A stretch of 64,000 nucleotides of DNA from Candidatus Blochmannia sp. SNP (GTDB taxonomy: Bacteria > Pseudomonadota > Gammaproteobacteria > Enterobacterales > Enterobacteriaceae), in NCBI RefSeq assembly GCF_036549215.1, contig NZ_CP144371.1:558001-622000 (forward strand). The letters are read 5' to 3'. This document shows, piece by piece, positions 1-9,833 of this stretch; position 1 is the stretch's first letter, and the number at the start of each line of letters is the position of its first letter. The position numbers were made by a program, and so were the translations under genes. Under the pieces are notes generated by a model that ran no database searches, was not told the DNA's origin, and was given only the letters and a program-made list of their open reading frames with translations.

Positions 1-936
1 GATTGTTATATCAGCTGACAGCAATTAGAGTTGTTGTTTTATTTAAAGAGAGGTGTAATGAGTTTTTAGTTTAGATATTGTTTGTTGTAATTATTTGATA
101 TATTTTCTGTTGTCCTCTTTTATTGAAAGGTATCTTGCGACTGTGATTGTTTTGAAGCTTTTTAATGTTTTTATTTTTTAATTTTTAAAATTTATAATAA
201 GTATTAATTTGATTGCAATATGGGTTCATTATCGTTATTAGATTTAATTTTCTATGGAACGAGTTTTGGTTAAAAAGATTGCAAATCTGTATTTTTAAAG
301 AAAATAGTATATATTATTTAACGTTTAGAGAACCGTGAGTTGTTGTGTTTGTATGCTATCTTATTATATAAGAGGTTTTATTTAGGAGATTAATGTTTAT
401 TAAGTTAAGTGAAGTGGAGTTTTAAAAAATTTTTAAATGAATTTTGTGATTTAATGTTTGTTAATGCTTAAAGAAAAAATTTTTATCATATTTTTGGTGA
501 AATGTTTAGATAGTTTATGATACTAGACAATAATCTAGTAGATATTTCTTATTAATTAATATATATAATTAATAGAAGTTATGGATAGTGTTTTATGTGT
601 TATTGCCTGAAATTAATGTTTATTGATAGTTCTATTTATAAATTGTTATTTAAGTTATAGTGTAAATTTTTAAATACTATTATAGTAAGTGATTTTTGTT
701 TAGTTAATTGATATTTTATGTTGAAATAAACATAGTTATAAATTTTATTGTAATAGTTATTTGGTATCGTATTTAATTTTAATTTTAAAAATTATAACAG
801 CAAATCGGTTAATCTATTATAAAAATCTGATAATTTTATGGTTGGTTCTTAATTGATAAACATATTATATTATATATATTTGATGTTATTGTAATCCATA
901 TCCAATATTAGTTAAATTGAAATTAATTGTAACTAA
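1..936. other. Gene-free AT-rich spacer left of adk
   Basis: No open frame of credible length or recognisable homology is visible on either strand. The sequence is very A+T-rich. The only structures I see are a 7-bp stem at 521-540 (tactaga/tctagta) and a 9-bp AT-only stem at 550-574. In E. coli the neighbour on the 5' side of adk is htpG and on the 3' side hemH. Nothing here resembles either, so this is most simply eroded DNA or the flank of a gene outside the window. Confidence 0.6.
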
Positions 937-1602
937 TTATTTGTTAATTAATAAACTAATTAATTCTTTATAGATCTCAGTAATTTTTCGATTTGCATCA
1001 ATAGAAAAATATTGTATTTTTTTAGATTTAGATTCATGTCGATAATAATTTAATACTGGTTCAGTATATTGGTGATAGTTATGTAGTCGTTTACGTATAG
1101 TTTGTTCACAGTCATCTTTTCGGGTAGTCAAAGATTCACCAGTAATGTCATCTAATCCACAAATTTTAGGTGGATTAAATTGAATATGATATGTTCTACC
1201 AGAATTAATATGTATTCGTCTGCCTGTAATACGATTAATAACTGTAGAGTCTGATATAACGAATTCTATGACATAATTTACAAAAATTTTATACTTTTTC
1301 ATAAATTCTGCTTGTAAGATTGTTCTAGGAAATCCATCTAATAAAAATCCATTATAGCAATCATTTTTATTAATACGTGTGTTAATTAATTGAACCATAA
1401 AATCATCATTTACTAAATTCCCGGTATGCATCACATTTATTATATTTTTTCGAATTTTATGGGATTGATATGGATCTTTGGGGAACGATTGACGTAACAT
1501 CATACCTGTAGAAATATTTGGGATGTTATACTTATTTGAAATAAGATGAGCTTGAGTCCCTTTTCCAGATCCAGGAGGCCCAAGAAATATAATACGTATC
1601 AC
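937..1602 (-). CDS. adk: Adenylate kinase
   Basis: Cytosolic adenylate kinase, which interconverts ATP + AMP and 2 ADP and is essential for nucleotide homeostasis. The P-loop GPPGSGKGT is at residues 8-16. The AMP-site segment FLLDGFPRT is at about 86-94. A long-form LID domain at about 126-163 holds the family signature around TGRRIH and ends in TTRKDD. The start is GTG at 1602, which places residue 1 where the E. coli protein starts. The protein is 221 residues against 214 in E. coli. It stands alone; htpG, recR and ybaB, which lie between adk and dnaX in E. coli, are absent. Confidence 0.97.
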   Translation of the reverse strand: MIRIIFLGPPGSGKGTQAHLISNKYNIPNISTGMMLRQSFPKDPYQSHKIRKNIINVMHTGNLVNDDFMVQLINTRINKNDCYNGFLLDGFPRTILQAEFMKKYKIFVNYVIEFVISDSTVINRITGRRIHINSGRTYHIQFNPPKICGLDDITGESLTTRKDDCEQTIRKRLHNYHQYTEPVLNYYRHESKSKKIQYFSIDANRKITEIYKELISLLINK

Positions 1603-2238
1603 AAATTTAATTCTCGATTAAAATTATATAATTTTATTAAATAATATTTATAATATATTGCATCATTATTTTTTAGATATAAGGAGAGTATTGTTTAAAT
1701 ATATACATAAAGGATGTTAATTTTATATTTCTGTCCAAATAATGAATGTTATTATAGCATAAATTAAATATTGATTTGTTATATATTTTATCAATTGATT
1801 ATTATAGATTATGAGAGTGTATTTTGTTATATTTTTATATTCGATAAGACATATTGTATATATTATTTGTTATAAATAGTAGTGAATAATTAGTTAAAAA
1901 TGAAAGAATATATTTAATAGATCGAAGTTATTTATGTATAATTTTGAATTAATTTTTTTTATTTACTGCAAGTTATTTGATCACCAATTTTTAATAAAAT
2001 AAATTATATTTATTATAGGTTTAAATTCTATTTTTAATAGTTAAATATGCAATATAATAAATACATGATTGTGTGATTTTATATTGTAGTGATAATAAAC
2101 AATATAATTATAAATTATTTATATATATAAATATATAAATAATAGAAAATTATCTAATAATTAACTTATTTATATATATAAGTAAAGTAGATAAATAGTA
2201 GGTTTTGTCTATTTAGTGGAGTGGGTATTATTTTGGTA
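1603..2238. other. Spacer between dnaX and adk (site of lost htpG-recR-ybaB)
   Basis: 636 bases with no credible reading frame. By comparison with E. coli order (dnaX-ybaB-recR-htpG-adk) this is where three genes should lie, and no recognisable remnant of them is visible. It contains an AT-only hairpin with 13-bp arms at 2114-2126/2131-2143, and runs of alternating TA around 2170. I cannot assign a promoter in sequence of this composition. Confidence 0.6.
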
Positions 2239-4314
2239 TTAAATTACTTTAATCTCATTTTCGTCAATTTCAGCATCAAAAAAAGTTTTGATTATTTTAA
2301 TATATGGATCTTTTGAAAATTCTTGTTTTATTTTTGATATTTTTTCTTTGTATAAAATATAAATATGTTCCATTGGTGTTTTTATATCGTAATTATCGTC
2401 TTTTTTTATATGCAATGTGATTGGTATGCCGATATTGTTACTGAGTGATTTCTGTATTATATCATGCAATTTTATAGAATTTAAATGTTGATAATCAGAA
2501 CGAACATGTAGGCATATTTCATTTGAAGAAATTTTTTCTTTCCAAGAATTCATAACTAATTTTTTTGCTGTTTTTGGCAATGTCAATCGATATATTTGTG
2601 ATGTCCATGAATCGTTTTTCATTGCTTGTTGAAGTATTTCTTTTATGAAATTAGACATATTTTGATGATTTTTACTGTAGTCTTTGTTAGCGCTATCATC
2701 CTTGATATATTCTAAGGAATCTGATAAATCTTTATTAATCTTATTAATCTTATTAATGTTATTAGAATTATTTTTTATAACGTTTGTATTAATGTTGGCA
2801 AATCGTTCTAATATTCCTTGTATTGTTTTTTGAGATTTTGAAATTAAATTTGGTGTTTTTTCTATTTTATTTGATTTATTGTTTTCTTTATATTGTAATA
2901 GTTTTGAACGAGCTTCTAATATTTTAGAAGTAGTGTCTGTATTATCGATGTTAGATGTAGGCTTTGGCGATGTTGATTTAATATTATTAATATTATTATT
3001 GTTAGATTTTTTTAGCTTTAAACATAACATATCGTTTATTTTCTTTTGGTCTGTTGTATTTAATAGATTTTTATTTTGATTATCATTTTTTGACTGAATA
3101 CCATCAGTGATGGCAGGTTGTTTATCGTTTGTATTGAATACAGGGTTGTTATTTGAATGAATAAAATTTTCAGATATACTATTATCATTATTATATTCTT
3201 TATTTGTTGTATTTGCATCCGGACGAAAAGCAAGGGCACGTAGCATGGTCATTTCTATTCCCATACGATGGTTAGGAACATAAGGTAATTCTCGGCGACC
3301 TAATAAAAATATTTGATAATATAATTGTATATTTTCTGGGGTAATATGATTTTTTAATTTATGTATGCGTTGGTTTATATGTTGTATTGTGTTATTGTTT
3401 TCTTGTTTTATAGAATTTAATAGAAATTGATCTATAGCTATTTTTTGTAAAATAATAAGCATTTCACTTAAAAGATTGTCCCAATCAATTCCTAAAATCT
3501 CATAGTTTTCTATTTGGTGCATAATATCGTATATACTTCCGTTTATTAAGCTTTCAATTAAAGATAATGGATGTTCAATATTTAATATACCAAACATGTC
3601 GTTCATGACGTTATTAGTTATTTCGTTATTGCCTAATACAATAGCTTGTTCGGCTAAACTAAGTGCATCACGCATACTTCCTTTTGATGCGTGAGCTAAT
3701 ATTTCTAGAGCGGAAGACTCTATCTTTATATTTTCTTTATTAAAGATATATGTTAGTTGAGTTATAATGTGAGAGGTGCTTAGTGGTTTTAAGCAAAATT
3801 GTAGACATCGGGATAATATAGTTGCTGGTAATTTTTGATATTCTGTAGTAATTAAAATAAATTTGACATGCGCCGGTGGCTCTTCTAATGTTTTTAATAA
3901 AGCATTAAAACTATGACGTGATAACATATGTACTTCATCTATGAGATATACTTTAAAGCGACCTCGTGATGGTGTGTATTGTACGTTATTTAGAAATTCC
4001 CTGGTATCTTCTACTTTAGTACGTGATGCAGCATCTATTTCAATAAGATCAATAAAACAGCCTGATTCAATATCTTGACAATTATTACATTGCCCGCACA
4101 TATTAGAGCTTAATCCTTGTTCGCAGTTTAATCCTTTTGCAAACAATCGAGCAATGGTGGTTTTTCCTACTCCTCTTGTACCGGTTAATATATAAGCTTG
4201 ATGAATTTTATTTAATGCAAAACTATGTATAATTGCTTTGATAATATGATTTTGTCCTACAATATCTGAAAATTTCTTTGGACGCCACTTACGGGCAAGT
4301 ACCTGATAATTCAT
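2239..4314 (-). CDS. dnaX: DNA polymerase III subunit tau (with possible gamma form)
   Basis: Clamp-loader ATPase of the replisome. The start ATG at 4314 gives MNYQVLARKW, matching the E. coli N-terminus; an in-frame TTG lies three codons upstream. Walker A (GTRGVGKTT) is at about 46-54. Four zinc-binding cysteines are at 64, 73, 76 and 79, the same positions as in E. coli. The Walker B-type DEVH is at about 126-129 and the SRC sensor follows. The tau C-terminal domain (about 560-691) is present after a low-complexity Asn/Lys/Ser linker. Total length is 691 residues against 643 in E. coli, the excess being in the linker. An A7 run at codons 434-436 could produce a gamma-like 437-residue product. 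Apt follows upstream on the same strand. Confidence 0.97.
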   Translation of the reverse strand: MNYQVLARKWRPKKFSDIVGQNHIIKAIIHSFALNKIHQAYILTGTRGVGKTTIARLFAKGLNCEQGLSSNMCGQCNNCQDIESGCFIDLIEIDAASRTKVEDTREFLNNVQYTPSRGRFKVYLIDEVHMLSRHSFNALLKTLEEPPAHVKFILITTEYQKLPATILSRCLQFCLKPLSTSHIITQLTYIFNKENIKIESSALEILAHASKGSMRDALSLAEQAIVLGNNEITNNVMNDMFGILNIEHPLSLIESLINGSIYDIMHQIENYEILGIDWDNLLSEMLIILQKIAIDQFLLNSIKQENNNTIQHINQRIHKLKNHITPENIQLYYQIFLLGRRELPYVPNHRMGIEMTMLRALAFRPDANTTNKEYNNDNSISENFIHSNNNPVFNTNDKQPAITDGIQSKNDNQNKNLLNTTDQKKINDMLCLKLKKSNNNNINNIKSTSPKPTSNIDNTDTTSKILEARSKLLQYKENNKSNKIEKTPNLISKSQKTIQGILERFANINTNVIKNNSNNINKINKINKDLSDSLEYIKDDSANKDYSKNHQNMSNFIKEILQQAMKNDSWTSQIYRLTLPKTAKKLVMNSWKEKISSNEICLHVRSDYQHLNSIKLHDIIQKSLSNNIGIPITLHIKKDDNYDIKTPMEHIYILYKEKISKIKQEFSKDPYIKIIKTFFDAEIDENEIKVI
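3001..3015 (-). promoter_or_regulatory. Candidate slippery site for gamma synthesis in dnaX
   Basis: The coding strand reads CTA AAA AAA TCT AAC, with seven A residues at 3013-3007. A -1 slip, or transcriptional insertion of one A, reads AAA ATC TAA, adding one isoleucine before a stop. The product would be 437 residues. E. coli gamma (431 residues) is made by a -1 shift on A AAA AAG at codons 428-430, also followed by one codon and a stop. The position and the immediate stop are seen in the sequence; activity is inferred. No convincing upstream Shine-Dalgarno stimulator or strong downstream stem is visible. Confidence 0.5.
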
Positions 4315-4385
4315 GATATACAACTCTTATAGGAATATTATAAATAGAAGAATTAAATCTAATTGGTTTAGTGGATGTATAATTT

Positions 4386-4940
4386 TTAATAATCAGAAAA
4401 CATTACTAAACTGTAAGAATTTATTCCTATTTTTTTTAATAATGATTTACCGCCTAAATTTTCTAAATCTATTATAAATCCGGCATGGTTTACTTCTCCT
4501 CCCAATCGTCTAATTAATTTTACTACTGCTGCAATGGTTCCGCCTGTTGCTAATAAATCATCTATAACTAAAACTTTATCGCCTGGCATAATAGAATCGG
4601 CGTGTATTTCTAGACATCCACTATCATACTCTAAAATATACGGTTCACTAATAGTTGCACGCGGTAATCTCCCTGATTTACGAGCAGGGATAAAACCTAG
4701 CTTCAATATTAATGCTAATGGAGCGCTAAATAAAAAGCCTCTTGCTTCTATTCCTACTACCTTAGTTAATTTATAGTCTTTATAATGATGAGCTAGAAGA
4801 GTAATGCTTGTTGAATATGCTTGTGGATTTTTTAACAATTCAGTTATATCGCGAAATAAAATTCCTTGTTTTGGGTAATTAGGTACAAATTTAATATTTT
4901 TCTTGATTAATTTTAATTGTTGATCCATAACATGCATCAT
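4386..4940 (-). CDS. apt: Adenine phosphoribosyltransferase
   Basis: Salvages adenine with PRPP to AMP in the cytosol. It is a type I phosphoribosyltransferase whose PRPP loop [13 protein letters not shown] lies near residues 124-136. The flanking segments ([17 protein letters not shown]) are as in E. coli Apt. The ATG at 4940 is chosen because a GGA lies 6 bases upstream and the length (184) then matches the E. coli 183. An in-frame TTG at 4952 and further ATGs at 4937 and 4928 are alternatives. It lies 71 bases upstream of dnaX on the same strand, the order seen in E. coli, so the two may be cotranscribed. Confidence 0.95.
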   Translation of the reverse strand: MMHVMDQQLKLIKKNIKFVPNYPKQGILFRDITELLKNPQAYSTSITLLAHHYKDYKLTKVVGIEARGFLFSAPLALILKLGFIPARKSGRLPRATISEPYILEYDSGCLEIHADSIMPGDKVLVIDDLLATGGTIAAVVKLIRRLGGEVNHAGFIIDLENLGGKSLLKKIGINSYSLVMFSDY

Positions 4941-5121
4941 ATTTGATTCCAAAATATAAAAAATAATTTAAATTTAATTTATATATCTATATCTATATAG
5001 AAATTTCGTGTATATTAAACTTCATAATATTTCGATTATAAGTATAAATTCCTTATTTTATATAAGCTATTTTATATCATCAAATGACTGGATACTGTAA
5101 ATAGTTGTATTGTTTTTCTAG

Positions 5122-5158
5122 TGTAATAAATTTACATAATATATGTAAATTTATTACA
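5122..5158. repeat. Inverted repeat, 16-bp arms
   Basis: Arms 5122-5137 and 5143-5158 pair perfectly (tgtaataaatttacat with its complement) around a 5-base loop. It lies between the 3' end of 4.5S RNA and the 5' end of apt. Neither strand shows a T-run after the stem, so it is not a typical intrinsic terminator. Confidence 0.8.
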
Positions 5159-5236
5159 TATCTATATATTTAGGTAAAATTTCAAGTGTTTGCTTTTAAA
5201 TTATATATAAATTTATTAAATAAAATATTATAAAGT

Positions 5237-5288
5237 ATATTAATACTATTAGCTATATATTTAAATATATAGCTAATAGTATTAATAT
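5237..5288. repeat. Perfect 52-bp palindrome
   Basis: The sequence is identical to its reverse complement over 26 bases each side of the centre at 5262/5263. It contains the core agctatatatttaaat. It could form a cruciform or, once transcribed, a long hairpin. It lies 370 bases downstream of 4.5S RNA and 300 bases upstream of apt, both on the minus strand. Confidence 0.85.
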
Positions 5289-5657
5289 TTATGATAGTTA
5301 ATAAAATTTAATTAATTATCAATCAATTTTTGAATATTTTTAATAAATAACACAATTAATGATTCGTATAAGCAAACACATTATTTAATGCTTTAGTGAT
5401 TATTTAATTATTTGGATAATTTTATAAATTATAATATATATACAAAGATATATATTTTTTAAGGATTGAAGACTATTAGTTCTTGTAAATTTAATTTATT
5501 ATATTTTATTACTTGTTTATCTCAAATAAGATATTAAATTATTCTTAATAGCGGAGATTATAGTATAATCCAACGCACTATATTACAGTTATAATAATAA
5601 CTGTTTATTTTTATTTTTTAAATAAAAGTGCTACAGATATTAGATGTATTTTATATT

Positions 5658-5757
5658 GGGATGCTAATCAAGAATCATTTTAATTTTTGTTACGGCTGCT
5701 TCCTTCCAGACCTGACCGGTTTTACAAAAGTTATCATGAATAATTTGATAGCATCCC
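5658..5757 (-). ncRNA. ffs: 4.5S RNA (signal recognition particle RNA)
   Basis: The minus strand carries the hallmark SRP apical domain, reading ccggtcaggtctggaaggaa then gcagcc. This holds the GGTCAGG loop segment and the GGAAGCAGCC internal loop that bind Ffh. The ends pair as gggatgcta/tagcatccc, and pairing continues inward (tcaa.../...ttga), giving a hairpin of about 100 bases. With Ffh, the RNA targets nascent membrane proteins to FtsY. The ends are set from the terminal pairing. Its position between apt/dnaX and lon matches E. coli order. No clear T-run terminator follows. Confidence 0.95.
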
Positions 5758-6496
5758 TTTTATAGATTATCTGTGATTATTTTAAATTTTTCAAGAAATA
5801 ATTACACATTTAAGTATAAATATTATCTGAATATAAAATATTTTTTGTTTGTAAATATTGTAATGTGGCATATTTTGAATATTAAAATTAGTTCATTAAT
5901 ATTTTGTGAAATAAATTTAATTTTTAGTTGTTATAGATAGTATGATTTAGATATGTATATCTACGATGTTTAAATATTTTTAGTATTTTCGTTAGAATAA
6001 AATATTTAACTAATTTTATAAATATTTATTAATTATATTTTATAATTGATAGTTAATAGTGTAGATTTTTATAATTTTTTTATGTAGATTATTTTGATTT
6101 TTTTAATAAAATAATTACTATATTCACACCCACAAATCCATTCTACATATAACAGCTAGCTCTGTTTTGCTAGCTGTTATATGTAGAATGGATTTGTGGG
6201 TGTGAATGAGGCGGAATATGGTTAAATAAATTATATTTGGACTTCTTAATATCACGATATTGGTTCTATTAATATAGAGTTCTTCTATTTTTAAAAATTC
6301 AGTAATTAAAATTAACAATTCTTATTAGAATTATAGTGATTTCTTAATCTAATCTTATAAGAACATGTCTTACTTGAATAATTCAACCTTATAGCTGCAA
6401 TTTTTTAAATTTATTGATATGTATATCAGCGGGCAATACAACGAGAAGTAGATGTTTCTCTTTATTTTATATGTTTTGTGCAAATATTTTATAATT
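5758..6496. other. Spacer between lon and ffs with a long inverted repeat
   Basis: About 740 bases between the lon stop and the 4.5S RNA 5' end. The only prominent structure is the 39-bp-arm inverted repeat at 6122-6207. A short open frame across the repeat has no homology and is mostly the repeat itself. A weak 5-bp stem at 6439-6456 (gagaa/ttctc) followed by T-rich sequence on the plus strand is not convincing as a terminator. Confidence 0.6.
6122..6207. repeat. Perfect inverted repeat, 39-bp arms, 8-base loop
   Basis: Arm 6122-6160 is the exact reverse complement of 6169-6207, with loop tctgtttt at 6161-6168. The arms are richer in G+C than the surroundings (for example cacacccaca and gctagc). 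There is no T-run at either side, so it is not a standard terminator. It lies between lon and 4.5S RNA. Confidence 0.9.
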
Positions 6497-8860
6497 TTAT
6501 GATAATGATGTATTAGGTATTGTTCCATAATGAAATGGGGCGTTTTGTAGCGCTAATATTAAAACTTCGTCTATTTGTTTGACTGGATGAATATCTAAGT
6601 TATTTACTACAATGGCAGGCATATCTTCAAGGTCTCGTTTATTTTCATATGGTATTAATACTGTTTTAATACCTCCTCGGTGTGCTGCTAATAATTTTTC
6701 CTTCAAACCTCCGATAGGCAATACTTGCCCTCTTAAAGTTATTTCTCCTGTCATAGCTACACTGGATTTAACGGAATTTCCTGTTAAACAAGAAACTAAA
6801 GCAGTACACATAGCAATGCCAGCGCTCGGCCCATCTTTGGGGGTGGCGCCTTCAGGAACATGTACATGAATATCTTTTTTATTATAAAAATCAGTGTTGA
6901 TGCCTAGTTTATCTGCACGTGCTCGTACTACAGTTAATGCAGCTTGAATAGATTCCTGCATAACTTCACCTAAGGAACCGGTGTAAGTTAACTTTCCTTT
7001 TCCAGGAACACAAGCAGTTTCTATCGTTAAAAGATCTCCTCCTACTTCAGTCCAAGCTAGTCCAGTTACTTGTCCAACACGGTTTTCTTGGTCTGCACGG
7101 GTGCAATCATAACGTTGTACACCAAGGAAATTTTTTAGATTGTTTTTATCAATGGTTATACATTTGATTTTTTTATTCATTAATAGCATTTTAACTGTTT
7201 TTCGACATAATTTGGAAATTTCACGTTCTAAATTACGTACTCCAGCTTCACGTGTATAATGTCGAATAATTCCTATTAAAGCATCGTCTTGAATGGTTAA
7301 TTCTTCTGGTTTTAAAGCATTACGTTCTATTTGTTTAGTTAATAAGTGTTGTCGTGCTATATTTAATTTTTCATCTTCGGTATAACCAGATAATCTGATT
7401 ACTTCCATTCGATCTAATAAAGGACTTGGAATATTCATTGAATTAGAAGTAGCGACAAACATAACATCAGATAAATCGTAATCTATTTCTAAATAATGAT
7501 CATTAAAAGCAGTATTTTGTTCGGGATCTAACACTTCTAATAAAGCAGAAGCTGGATCTCCACGCATATCTAAAGACATTTTATCTATTTCATCTAAAAG
7601 AAATAATGGATTTCTTACACCAACTTTAGACATTTTTTGTATAAGTTTACCAGGCATAGACCCAATATAAGTACGACGATGACCTCTAATTTCTGCTTCG
7701 TCACGCATACCACCCAAAGCCATACGTACATATTTACGCCCAGTGGCTTTAGCAATAGATTGCCCAAGTGATGTTTTCCCTACTCCAGGTGGCCCTACTA
7801 AACATAAAATAGGCCCTTTGATTTTATTTATTCGGTTTTGTACTGCTAGATATTCTAAAATTCGATCTTTAACGCGTTCTAATCCATAATGATCCTCGTC
7901 CAGACTTTCTTGAGCCTTAAGTATATCTTTTTTCATTTTACTTCTTGCATGCCATGGTACTGATAAAATCCAATCAATATATCCACGCACTACAGTAGCT
8001 TCAGCTGACATAGGAGACATCAATTTTAATTTTTGCCACTCTGATTCTACTTTACCTCGTGCTTCTTTAGGCATTTTAGCTGCTTCTATTTTGCGTTTTA
8101 GAGCTTCATTTTCATCAATGATATCGTCTAATTCTCCTAGTTCTTTTTGAATGGCTTTCATTTGTTCATTTAAGTAATACTCACGTTGGCTTTTTTCCAT
8201 TTGTTTTTTTACACGATTGCGAATACGTTTTTCAACCTGCAGTAATTCAATTTCTGACTCCATCATTGTTATTAAATATTCTAGTCGTTCTGTAATATCT
8301 GACATTTCTAATATTGATTGCTTGTTATTTAATTTTAGTGGCATATGAGCGGCGATAGTATCAGCAAGACGATCTGCGTTGTTAATATTATTTAGTGACA
8401 CTAAAACTTCAGGTGGTATTTTTTTGTTAAGTTTAAGATATCCTTCAAATTGATTAATAACAGCGCGCATTAGTATTTCTTGTTCACGTTCGTTTAATGT
8501 TGTAGGCTCTAAAGAGCTTACATCAGCCTTAAAGTGGTTTCCGGTATCTGTTAATTCAATGATGCGAGCTCGTGTTAATCCTTCAACTAATACCTTCACT
8601 GTACCATCTGGTAGTTTTAGCATCTGTAATATCATGGATATTGTGCCAATTGAAAAAAGATCATTGATATTTGGTTCATCAGTTGATGCTTCTTTTTGAG
8701 CTACCAACATAATTTTTTTGTCACCATTCATAGCAGATTCAAGGCATCGAATTGATTTTTCTCGACCAACAAATAATGGAATTACCATGTGTGGATACAC
8801 TACTACATCGCGCAGAGGTAATACAGGGATTTCAATGCTCTCAGGTTGCTCAGTATTCAT
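6497..8860 (-). CDS. lon: ATP-dependent protease Lon
   Basis: Cytosolic AAA+ serine protease that degrades misfolded and regulatory proteins. At 787 residues (E. coli 784) it is one of the best conserved proteins in the window. The N-terminal substrate domain begins [18 protein letters not shown]. Walker A GPPGVGKT is near residue 356 and Walker B FLLDEID follows. The protease domain has the catalytic serine in DGPSAG (about 679) and the lysine in GGLKEK (about 722). The ATG at 8860 follows an AGAGAG element. It stands alone; clpX and hupB, its E. coli neighbours, are absent. A sigma32-type promoter lies about 90 bases upstream, so heat-shock control appears to be kept. Confidence 0.98.
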   Translation of the reverse strand: MNTEQPESIEIPVLPLRDVVVYPHMVIPLFVGREKSIRCLESAMNGDKKIMLVAQKEASTDEPNINDLFSIGTISMILQMLKLPDGTVKVLVEGLTRARIIELTDTGNHFKADVSSLEPTTLNEREQEILMRAVINQFEGYLKLNKKIPPEVLVSLNNINNADRLADTIAAHMPLKLNNKQSILEMSDITERLEYLITMMESEIELLQVEKRIRNRVKKQMEKSQREYYLNEQMKAIQKELGELDDIIDENEALKRKIEAAKMPKEARGKVESEWQKLKLMSPMSAEATVVRGYIDWILSVPWHARSKMKKDILKAQESLDEDHYGLERVKDRILEYLAVQNRINKIKGPILCLVGPPGVGKTSLGQSIAKATGRKYVRMALGGMRDEAEIRGHRRTYIGSMPGKLIQKMSKVGVRNPLFLLDEIDKMSLDMRGDPASALLEVLDPEQNTAFNDHYLEIDYDLSDVMFVATSNSMNIPSPLLDRMEVIRLSGYTEDEKLNIARQHLLTKQIERNALKPEELTIQDDALIGIIRHYTREAGVRNLEREISKLCRKTVKMLLMNKKIKCITIDKNNLKNFLGVQRYDCTRADQENRVGQVTGLAWTEVGGDLLTIETACVPGKGKLTYTGSLGEVMQESIQAALTVVRARADKLGINTDFYNKKDIHVHVPEGATPKDGPSAGIAMCTALVSCLTGNSVKSSVAMTGEITLRGQVLPIGGLKEKLLAAHRGGIKTVLIPYENKRDLEDMPAIVVNNLDIHPVKQIDEVLILALQNAPFHYGTIPNTSLS

Positions 8861-8947
8861 AGAGCTATCTCTCTTGGTTAAAGCTTTCCAGATTATAACA
8901 TTTTAAATATTTAGTTATACCATCTTTATTAACTGGATATTTAAAGG

Positions 8948-8975
8948 ATATGGGGGCAAATCAATTATATTCAAT
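8948..8975 (-). promoter_or_regulatory. Sigma32 (heat-shock) promoter of lon
   Basis: On the minus strand ATTGAA (8975-8970) and CCCCATAT (8955-8948) are separated by 14 bases. The family consensus is CTTGAA, about 13-14 bases, then CCCCATnT, so the -10 element matches fully and the -35 at five of six positions. A C-run of this kind is rare in this AT-rich DNA. Transcription would start near 8941, giving a leader of about 80 bases before the lon ATG. E. coli lon is a known sigma32 gene. Confidence 0.8.
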
Positions 8976-9782
8976 ATTGAGCATTATAAAAAGAAAAATA
9001 AATCATTATTTATTAATAAATTGGTCTATCATTTAATATTTATTAAAATTTTAGTGATTTTAAAATTCTATTTTTTAATTAAATTTTTGATTTTAAATCA
9101 GTTTTTGTTTATTTAAAAAATATTTAGTATTTTTAATATTTAAATGGAATTATTAATTATTTTAAATTTTAAATATAATTATTTATTTTATCAAAAGTAT
9201 AGTAGTATAGTAAATAATTATCATATATCTATTTTAAATTGATATCGAATTAATTACATGATCTAAACTAGATTAATTATTTTTTTTTGATTTGAGTTAT
9301 TAATTATTTTGAATAATAAATTTTTTGTTTAATTTTTAAAATAAACAGGTAAAATAAAAAATATTTTTTATTCTGAATTAAATATTGTTTATTAAAAATT
9401 AATAGTACTTATAGTATAGTTTTAAACTCAATTTGACTGCAACATATATTAGAGTGAAATGTTGATTTTATTTTGAAAGCAGTTGATATTTATTTTTAAA
9501 AATATTTTGTTATAAAATGATTTCAATTTATATAGATAAATTAGAAACTAATAATGGTATTCAGGGATGTTTATTTTTAATAATTTTAGATGTAGCATAT
9601 TGCATATGTGTAAATTATATAAATTTATTGCTATAAAGGATTAATAACTGTAGGAGGTAAATATCTTTAATGCGTTAGTCATATATTACTTGTTTTTTGG
9701 CAATCTGTTTATATAAGTAGGTTATTTTGTAAAATGATGACTTATTTTATTATTAATAAAAGATATGTTAATATTTAAATGT

Positions 9783-9821
9783 TTATTCTGTGATTAATTG
9801 TGACTGTGTAAACACCGACAT
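9783..9821 (-). other. Possible 12-codon mini-ORF behind a strong ribosome binding site
   Basis: The minus strand reads AGGGAGG (9834-9828), six bases, then ATG (9821) and the frame MSVFTQSQLITE ending in TAA (9785-9783). The local G+C content is clearly above the surroundings. Immediately upstream is a 17-bp-arm hairpin (9834-9850/9858-9874). I do not recognise the peptide. It could be a leader peptide, or the surviving 5' end of a gene whose body has decayed. The next coding region on this strand is lon, 0.9 kb away. Confidence 0.3.
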
Positions 9822-9833
9822 CGTCACCCTCCC

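Larger units (their letters stand above)
4941..5657. other. Spacer between ffs and apt with two long palindromes
   Basis: About 700 bases without a supported gene. Two strong inverted repeats (5122-5158 and 5237-5288) are listed separately. A small stem with 7-bp arms lies at 5585-5604 (acagtta/taactgt). No tRNA cloverleaf and no reading frame with homology are visible. Confidence 0.6.

Noticed and set aside
6122..6207. The 39-bp inverted repeat as a rho-independent terminator for lon
   Set aside because: There is no T-run after the stem on either strand, and it lies about 290 bases past the lon stop.
6124..6318. 64-codon minus-strand frame across the 39-bp inverted repeat
   Set aside because: About 40% of it is the inverted repeat itself, there is no ribosome binding site, and the peptide has no recognisable family features.
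9652..9676. Perfect AGGAGG on the plus strand followed by ATG
   Set aside because: The frame is ATG CGT TAG, two codons only, and spacing to the ATG is 12 bases. It is probably a chance match or a dead relic.
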